Below, one piece after another: positions 59,864 to 64,000 of a stretch of 64,000 nucleotides of DNA. Every line of letters starts with the position of its first letter. Within the stretch, counting starts at the first letter, position 1. The notes below the pieces were generated by a model. It was not told where the DNA came from and ran no database searches. It saw nothing but the letters and a program-made list of their open reading frames with translations. Source of the DNA: Lachnospiraceae bacterium UBA4338 (GTDB lineage Bacteria; Bacillota; Clostridia; Lachnospirales; Lachnospiraceae). Position numbers and translations under genes: made by a program. Location: contig DGTK01000009.1 in NCBI GenBank assembly GCA_002393735.1, forward strand, positions 10,290-74,289, in the 5' to 3' direction.

Positions 59864-62770
59864 TTATTTCATCGGCACATTTACAACGACATTTTTAGGC
59901 GCTGCTTTTGTAGTTTTCGGCTTTTTTGCCTGATTTTCCTGTGCTTTTTTAAGTGGCACAGCTACATTTTTAAGTGTCTCCATTATAAATGTAGTATCTT
60001 CAAGCTTAGTTCTCAGTATGTCAGGAGTAAACATATTTCTTCCTAGTGCATCTCCACCGTCAAGCACATTACCTTTTCTGAAATAATCTGTACACGCCTT
60101 TGTCAGATCACTCATCTCAAACTGTCCGGCAGCTAAACCCTGTAATAAATTTACATTGTGTGGTGCGATAATAATTTTATTGGCTACTATCTCGCCTAAT
60201 CTTTCATATTTATCCTTATATTTATGCTCTTTTTCTTCAGTAAGAACAAATCCTTTTTCATTACCGTATATATAATTTATGGCTTTGTTTCCTTCATACT
60301 TATCTACAAGCCTGTTACATCTGTCGTTAATAAGATTCGCACGATCAAGCACACTTTTCCACTTTTCAAAAGCCTTATGCTGATACTTTTCGGCAATAAC
60401 CTTAAATACCTTGTTTTCAGATAGTTCATCTACCCATGCATTAAAATAAACTTTATCAAAGGCATCCTTTCTTTCAAGTATCTCGTCTGCCGTAATATTC
60501 TTTGTCTTTGTACCTTCAATATAACTCTTATACACAACAAGCTTTGCTGCTTCTTTAGTACTAAGCTTTTTATTCTTTGCAGGAAGCTTACCTATACTTG
60601 ATTGAATAAGCTTGTCAAATTCTAAACGGGCTTTATTTACTTCATTTAACTCATTAAATCTGGTATCCACTTCGTCGTGACTAAGCTTTACTACAGCATC
60701 AAATTGACTGCTTAGTTCGCTGAGACTTTTTATGTTATTCCCCATGCTTGTATATGAATTCTCTATGATAGATTTGCCTTTTCCATCAAACACTATGCCC
60801 TTATCAAGCATCTTGATTATATCCCCCAGCACATTTATCATAACCGGAAGTTCATCTGATATTTCTTTCGCAACCTCAAGCTTGACCTGATTACTGGTCT
60901 TGCCTCTCTTATAATATGCCCCTGACGCTTCATTTAAACCTTCCAATGCTTCTTTAAGTATTAAAAGATTAAAATCATCCATGGACTTATGCGAAAGATG
61001 CCACAAACAATTGGCAAGATTACGACACATTTTCTGATACGGCACAGAACCCTCTGTATTATTTGAAGTGAAATTATTCTCGGGATTACTCTGAACCTCC
61101 GATAATCGGGTATAGAATCCCTTTAATTTTTGAAATACAGTGCTTATATACTTTTCTGACAAGGAGTAACCTTCTGACATTTCCCGAATATCCGAGCGTT
61201 TAGTAAGAAATTTAGCATCATTTCCTCTTACAAGCCTGCCTTTTGATACATAAGCAGTAGCTATAGACAACTCCTTATCACCGGCTATGGCTGCTTTTAT
61301 AATCTCAGCTCGATATAAAAGCTGCTTTCGTGATATGTCTTTTATATTCTTATATTTCTTGCCCCACAGCTCCTCAGGTGTTTTTCCGTCAATTTTTATC
61401 AGGTTGACAGAATCTATACCTAAAGCCTGCGCCAAAGAAGCGGCATTACGACCAAGTGTGTTATCCCAACGTTCATACAATAAAATCGTATGCGACTTTC
61501 CTTCATAATCTGGCTCATCGATAAAAGCTTCCATATCCTCTGATTTATCACCCACTGCCATAATATCATCAGCAAATTTCTTTGGAATGCTACCTGCGGT
61601 AAGAAAGCCTTTACCTTGTGCTACACCATCAGCCAGTTCCATTTCCTTTTCAACTCGGGGTGTAATATAACCGTCTATAAAATCCTCAAACGGTTTAGAA
61701 TTTCTTCCCGTAACATAATCAATCAAGAAATCAGGATTTAATGCAACTTTACCTGATAATATATCACCCTTGATAGTAAAAGAATTGGAATGGTACAGAT
61801 TTATACTCTTTATATCTTTGTATGATATCTCCTTCAATTTCTTTCCTTTAAACATATTAATAGTCTTTTTAAACAAAAAGTCATTGAAAGCAGCATTTAA
61901 AAGTCCTTTTTTTATCTCATCTGAGTTTCCTTCATCCCAACCATTCATATATTCACTTATATTGTGGGAATCCGAAAACATCTTAAACGGAAGCTGAATA
62001 TTTTTCCAAAAACTCTCTATACTTTTAAGGCCGTCTAATCCACCAAGGTCTTCTGCTAAGTATTCATTTGCCATTTTTTTCCCGTAGCTTTTTTTGTCCT
62101 CTCCAATACCGGCATCAATTCGGGTTTCCCCAAGCTTCATGCTGTAGTCCTGAACAAAATTAACAGTAAGCTGGCAGATAATGTCTAATTCAAAAAGATA
62201 TTCTTTTTCAGCCGAAGGATTGTTGTAATCAATGTCCGGGAAAGTATACTCCTTCATTTTATCGGTAGCGGTTTTCATAACCTTAGCCCACTTTTTTGCG
62301 CCCTCTTTTGCTTTATCAGGTTTAACACCTAATAAAGCGTTATCTTTACAAAAATCAACAAATTCCTTTATATATATTTCTACATTATCAGAAGTTAGTA
62401 TTCTTATGGCATCTCTTACCGAAAGGTCCTTCGAGCCCATCATCCATATTATGAAATCGCTGGATATACTTGGACCCCTGTCACAACTGAAACTGACATT
62501 AAAAAATATCTCTCGATTTTTATCAAAATCAGGATTATCACTATCGACAAACTTTTTATTGATTTCGTTTTCTTTAATGGTTAGTTCCCTTGAATTATTC
62601 ATAATTTCAAGGTTTGTATCAAGAACATTTACCTCTTCAAAGGTAAGATTTTTATTGTCCTTAAGTTTTGCAGCAACAACCTCAAATGCCCATTCATTAT
62701 CCTTAATATTTTGTTTGTCTTGTTTTTTTATATCCTGATTGTTATTTAATTCAATTTCATATTCTTTCAT
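59864..62770 (-). CDS. Large protein of unknown function (968 residues)
   Basis: I do not recognise a family. No signal peptide or transmembrane helix is seen, so it is probably cytoplasmic. Residues 1-25 are Asn/Lys/Gln-rich. A segment with C-D-R-G-P-S-I-S-S-D-F-I-I-W-M-M-G-S lies near 94-111. The rest is mostly helical and charged, with K-R-G-K-T-S-N-Q near 625. The tail (about 940-968) is Lys/Ala/Pro-rich (K-K-P-K-T-T-K-A-A-P-K). There are no Walker, nuclease or protease motifs that I can support. TAGGAG precedes the ATG. Upstream in the same transcript are a 19-codon mini-ORF and an RHH regulator gene. The 56-residue regulator and the tRNA-side boundary suggest an acquired module. Confidence 0.85.
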   Translation of the reverse strand: MKEYEIELNNNQDIKKQDKQNIKDNEWAFEVVAAKLKDNKNLTFEEVNVLDTNLEIMNNSRELTIKENEINKKFVDSDNPDFDKNREIFFNVSFSCDRGPSISSDFIIWMMGSKDLSVRDAIRILTSDNVEIYIKEFVDFCKDNALLGVKPDKAKEGAKKWAKVMKTATDKMKEYTFPDIDYNNPSAEKEYLFELDIICQLTVNFVQDYSMKLGETRIDAGIGEDKKSYGKKMANEYLAEDLGGLDGLKSIESFWKNIQLPFKMFSDSHNISEYMNGWDEGNSDEIKKGLLNAAFNDFLFKKTINMFKGKKLKEISYKDIKSINLYHSNSFTIKGDILSGKVALNPDFLIDYVTGRNSKPFEDFIDGYITPRVEKEMELADGVAQGKGFLTAGSIPKKFADDIMAVGDKSEDMEAFIDEPDYEGKSHTILLYERWDNTLGRNAASLAQALGIDSVNLIKIDGKTPEELWGKKYKNIKDISRKQLLYRAEIIKAAIAGDKELSIATAYVSKGRLVRGNDAKFLTKRSDIREMSEGYSLSEKYISTVFQKLKGFYTRLSEVQSNPENNFTSNNTEGSVPYQKMCRNLANCLWHLSHKSMDDFNLLILKEALEGLNEASGAYYKRGKTSNQVKLEVAKEISDELPVMINVLGDIIKMLDKGIVFDGKGKSIIENSYTSMGNNIKSLSELSSQFDAVVKLSHDEVDTRFNELNEVNKARLEFDKLIQSSIGKLPAKNKKLSTKEAAKLVVYKSYIEGTKTKNITADEILERKDAFDKVYFNAWVDELSENKVFKVIAEKYQHKAFEKWKSVLDRANLINDRCNRLVDKYEGNKAINYIYGNEKGFVLTEEKEHKYKDKYERLGEIVANKIIIAPHNVNLLQGLAAGQFEMSDLTKACTDYFRKGNVLDGGDALGRNMFTPDILRTKLEDTTFIMETLKNVAVPLKKAQENQAKKPKTTKAAPKNVVVNVPMK

Positions 62771-62824
62771 ATTTTTTACTCCTAAAGTTTTAGCCTTTCT
62801 TTAAAACCATCTCCGGAGTTTTTG

Positions 62825-62884
62825 TCACCGGAGCCATATCCAAACATTTAAAGAATTCTCTTTTTTATCCTTTCGGTTTTTCAT
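62825..62884 (-). CDS. Mini-ORF of 19 codons upstream of the large gene
   Basis: ATG at 62884 with AGGAGG five bases upstream, a stronger ribosome-binding site than that of the large gene. The peptide is basic (M-K-N-R-K-D-K-K-E-N-S) and ends N-V-W-I-W-L-R. It stops 54 bp before the large ORF's ATG, near CTCCGG repeats that could pair in the mRNA. It might be a leader peptide or a chance ORF. The strong ribosome-binding site favours translation. Confidence 0.45.
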   Translation of the reverse strand: MKNRKDKKENSLNVWIWLR

Positions 62885-62925
62885 TTTGTCCTCCTTATAT
62901 GTAATAAGGAAGTGACAGGATAATG

Positions 62926-63096
62926 TCATTTAGAAGGATGTATTATGTCTTCAACTCCTTCTCTTACCGTCTGCGCTATGGTTGAGTTATTCTTTTTGGC
63001 ACATTCCTTCAAAAATGCCAGTTCTTCATCTGTGAATCTGACAGTTACTTTATTGGTTTTAGGCATTTCTGCTTTTGGTCTACCCATTTTAGCCAA
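62926..63096 (-). CDS. Ribbon-helix-helix (CopG/Arc-like) protein
   Basis: 56 residues from a TTG at 63096, with a perfect AGGAGGT nine bases upstream. The ATG three codons in (M-G-R-P-K) is 18 bases from it, so TTG is preferred. The sequence M-G-R-P-K-A-E-M-P-K-T-N-K-V-T-V-R-F-T-D-E-E-L-A-F-L-K-E-C-A, then S-T-I-A-Q-T-V-R-E-G-V, is a typical short RHH repressor. It is the first gene of the module and probably regulates its own promoter. Confidence 0.85.
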   Translation of the reverse strand: MAKMGRPKAEMPKTNKVTVRFTDEELAFLKECAKKNNSTIAQTVREGVEDIIHPSK

Positions 63097-63127
63097 TTGT
63101 ATATACCTCCTTGAACAACCTATTCTG

Positions 63128-63156
63128 ATTATATTTTTTGACAGTCAGCAAGTCAA
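63128..63156 (-). promoter_or_regulatory. Promoter of the RHH / large-gene module
   Basis: Minus strand TTGACT (63156-63151), 17-base spacer, TATAAT (63133-63128). The -35 and spacer contain a TTGAC...GTCAA inverted repeat and a GACTTGC heptamer that recurs inverted in the tandem repeat at 63211-63246. Confidence 0.7.
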
Positions 63157-63210
63157 CGACTTTTTACTGTCATCCTCCTATATATTAATAGACTCGGAGT
63201 TCAAAATGAA

Positions 63211-63246
63211 ATGACTTGCACCACAAAAATGACTTGCACCACAAAA
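63211..63246. repeat. Two tandem copies of an 18-bp unit
   Basis: Plus strand ATGACTTGCACCACAAAA occurs at 63211-63228 and again at 63229-63246 without mismatch. Each contains GACTTGC. The unit lies about 55 bp upstream of the RHH promoter, so it is a candidate operator or enhancer-like site. Confidence 0.8.
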
Positions 63247-63271
63247 AAGCCAAGGAAATAACACTTCCTTG
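63242..63271 (-). terminator. Second terminator downstream of ppdK
   Basis: CAAGGAA (63251-63257) pairs with TTCCTTG (63265-63271) over a 7-base loop. The minus strand then reads G-C and six T. Together with the hairpin at 63304-63355 it makes a double terminator. Confidence 0.6.
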
Positions 63272-63303
63272 ACTTCACTAGTATAATCAACCTATTTAAC
63301 ATT

Positions 63304-63355
63304 AAAAAAAAGGACCAAACAACTTTCCGTCCCCGGAAAAGGCTGCCTGGTCCTT
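63304..63355 (-). terminator. Terminator after ppdK
   Basis: AAGGACCA (63310-63317) pairs with TGGTCCTT (63348-63355). An inner hairpin TTTCC/GGAAA fills the loop, and the minus strand ends in seven T. It begins 24 bp after the ppdK stop. Confidence 0.85.
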
Positions 63356-63379
63356 ATTTAATTATGAATTAAAATATAA

Positions 63380-64000
63380 TTATTTCTGCGCAATTGCTGC
63401 CTGAGCTGCTGCAAGTCTTGCAATCGGAACTCTGAATGGTGAACATGATACATAATCAAGACCAATCTTATTGCAGAACTCAACTGAAGCAGGGTCTCCA
63501 CCGTGCTCACCACAGATACCTACGTGAAGCTTAGGATTAACCGGCTTTCCTAACTCGATAGCCATCTTCATTAACTTACCGACACCTGACTGATCAAGTT
63601 TAGCAAACGGATCGTTCTCGAAAATCTTGGAATCATAGTAAGCATTTAAGAACTTACCTGCATCATCTCTTGAGAAACCAAATGTCATCTGTGTAAGGTC
63701 ATTGGTACCGAAGCAGAAGAAGTCAGCTTCTGTAGCAATTTCATCAGCTGTAAGTGCAGCTCTTGGAATCTCAATCATGGTACCTACTTCATACTCAAGA
63801 TCGATACCTGATGCCTTAATTTCCTCATCTGCTGTCTCAACAACAATCTTTTTAACAACCTTAAGTTCCTTAACATCACAAACAAGAGGAATCATTATTT
63901 CAGGCTTAACTGTCCAATCAGGATGTTTCTTCTTGGTATTAACTGCAGCTCTGATAACTGCCTTAGTCTGCATCTTGGCAATTTCAGGATATGTAACTGC
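63380..64000 (-). CDS. ppdK: Pyruvate, phosphate dikinase, C-terminal part only
   Basis: 206 codons, open through the right edge, so the 5' part lies outside. The PEP/pyruvate-binding TIM-barrel end is clear: M-I-E-I-P-R-A-A-L, F-F-C-F-G-T-N-D-L-T-Q-M-T-F-G-F-S-R-D-D, and G-I-C-G-E-H-G-G-D-P-x-S-V-x-F with the catalytic Cys, then L-D-Y-V-S-C-S-P-F-R-V-P-I-A-R-L-A. It interconverts pyruvate and PEP using ATP/AMP and pyrophosphate/phosphate. PTS enzyme I and PEP synthase are relatives, but the details match PPDK. Confidence 0.95.
   Translation of the reverse strand, partial: AVTYPEIAKMQTKAVIRAAVNTKKKHPDWTVKPEIMIPLVCDVKELKVVKKIVVETADEEIKASGIDLEYEVGTMIEIPRAALTADEIATEADFFCFGTNDLTQMTFGFSRDDAGKFLNAYYDSKIFENDPFAKLDQSGVGKLMKMAIELGKPVNPKLHVGICGEHGGDPASVEFCNKIGLDYVSCSPFRVPIARLAAAQAAIAQK

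Noticed and set aside
59721..63271. Integrative element with tRNA-Leu as attachment site
   Set aside because: No integrase gene and no direct repeat of the tRNA 3' end could be found in the window, so only a loose association with the tRNA gene is reported.
63301..63345. CCGTCCCCGG near the ppdK terminator as a sixth copy of the dispersed element
   Set aside because: Only the short CGTCCCC string matches, and the GTGCAC part is missing. It is better explained as the loop of the ppdK terminator.
1..64000. CRISPR array or cas genes
   Set aside because: No regularly spaced repeat series was seen. The only tandem repeats are the short ones listed, and no Cas-like protein is present.

Overview
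ORGANISM. The window is AT-rich, almost entirely minus-strand, and dense with closely packed operons. Gene content and order point to a motile, low-GC Gram-positive bacterium of the class Clostridia, most likely a Lachnospiraceae member (Butyrivibrio/Pseudobutyrivibrio/Roseburia-like): the fla/che order flgB-flgC-fliE-fliF-G-H-I-J-ylxF-fliK-flgD-flgE-flbD-motAB-fliL-fliM-fliY-cheY-fliO-P-Q-R-flhB-A-F-G-ycgR, the UPF0210/ACT pair, the DUF512 gene beside der, and PPDK at the right edge. This is inference from content; no 16S gene is present. LAYOUT (all minus strand unless stated). 1-25262: one long flagellar locus transcribed right to left. It runs from a sigma-A-like promoter (about 25301-25328) through rod, MS-ring, switch, export ATPase, hook, stator and export-gate genes to flhF/flhG and the start of a YcgR-type c-di-GMP brake cut by the left edge. 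A strong hairpin after flgE (13025-13067) and a -10 box before flbD split it into a structural half and a motor/switch/export half. 25549-36954: housekeeping genes topA, gpsA, plsY (with a long charged tail), der, a DUF512 radical-SAM protein, a CPBP-type membrane protease, tyrS, a GT-C-like membrane protein, yraN, and an FlhB C-terminal paralogue. 36957-48573: the conserved 'ffh-rpsP-trmD-rplS-rnhB' neighbourhood (ylxM, ffh, rpsP, khpA, rimM, trmD, rplS, lepB, rbgA, lepB, rnhB, ylqG-like). It is interrupted between khpA and rimM by a VanX-like dipeptidase lipoprotein and a beta-lactamase-fold membrane protein whose catalytic residues look lost. 48688-50962: a small accessory patch with a zinc-ribbon membrane protein, an orphan prepilin, an XRE regulator and a HicAB toxin-antitoxin pair. 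51168-59592: UPF0210/PFL protein, ACT protein, WalJ/YycJ-like metallohydrolase, an FtsA-like ATPase with an unusual repeat linker, coaE, polA and a zf-HC2 membrane protein. 59721-59803 (+): tRNA-Leu(CAA). 59864-63096: an accessory module of a 56-residue ribbon-helix-helix protein, a 19-codon mini-ORF and a 968-residue protein of unknown function. 63380-64000: the 3' part of ppdK. MOST NOTABLE. (1) A short GC-rich dispersed element (core GGGACGGGGGAAWGTGCAC) occurs five times in about 12 kb, three times between genes and twice in frame inside the FtsA-like gene, where it encodes part of a Gly/Ala linker. (2) The RHH / mini-ORF / 968-residue module has a strong promoter overlaid by repeated GCAAGTC motifs and sits between a tRNA gene and a double terminator. 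(3) The beta-lactamase-fold protein lacks the SxxK Ser and Lys and the YxN Asn. (4) A terminator hairpin at 48625-48658 also carries the -35 box of the ylxM-ffh promoter.
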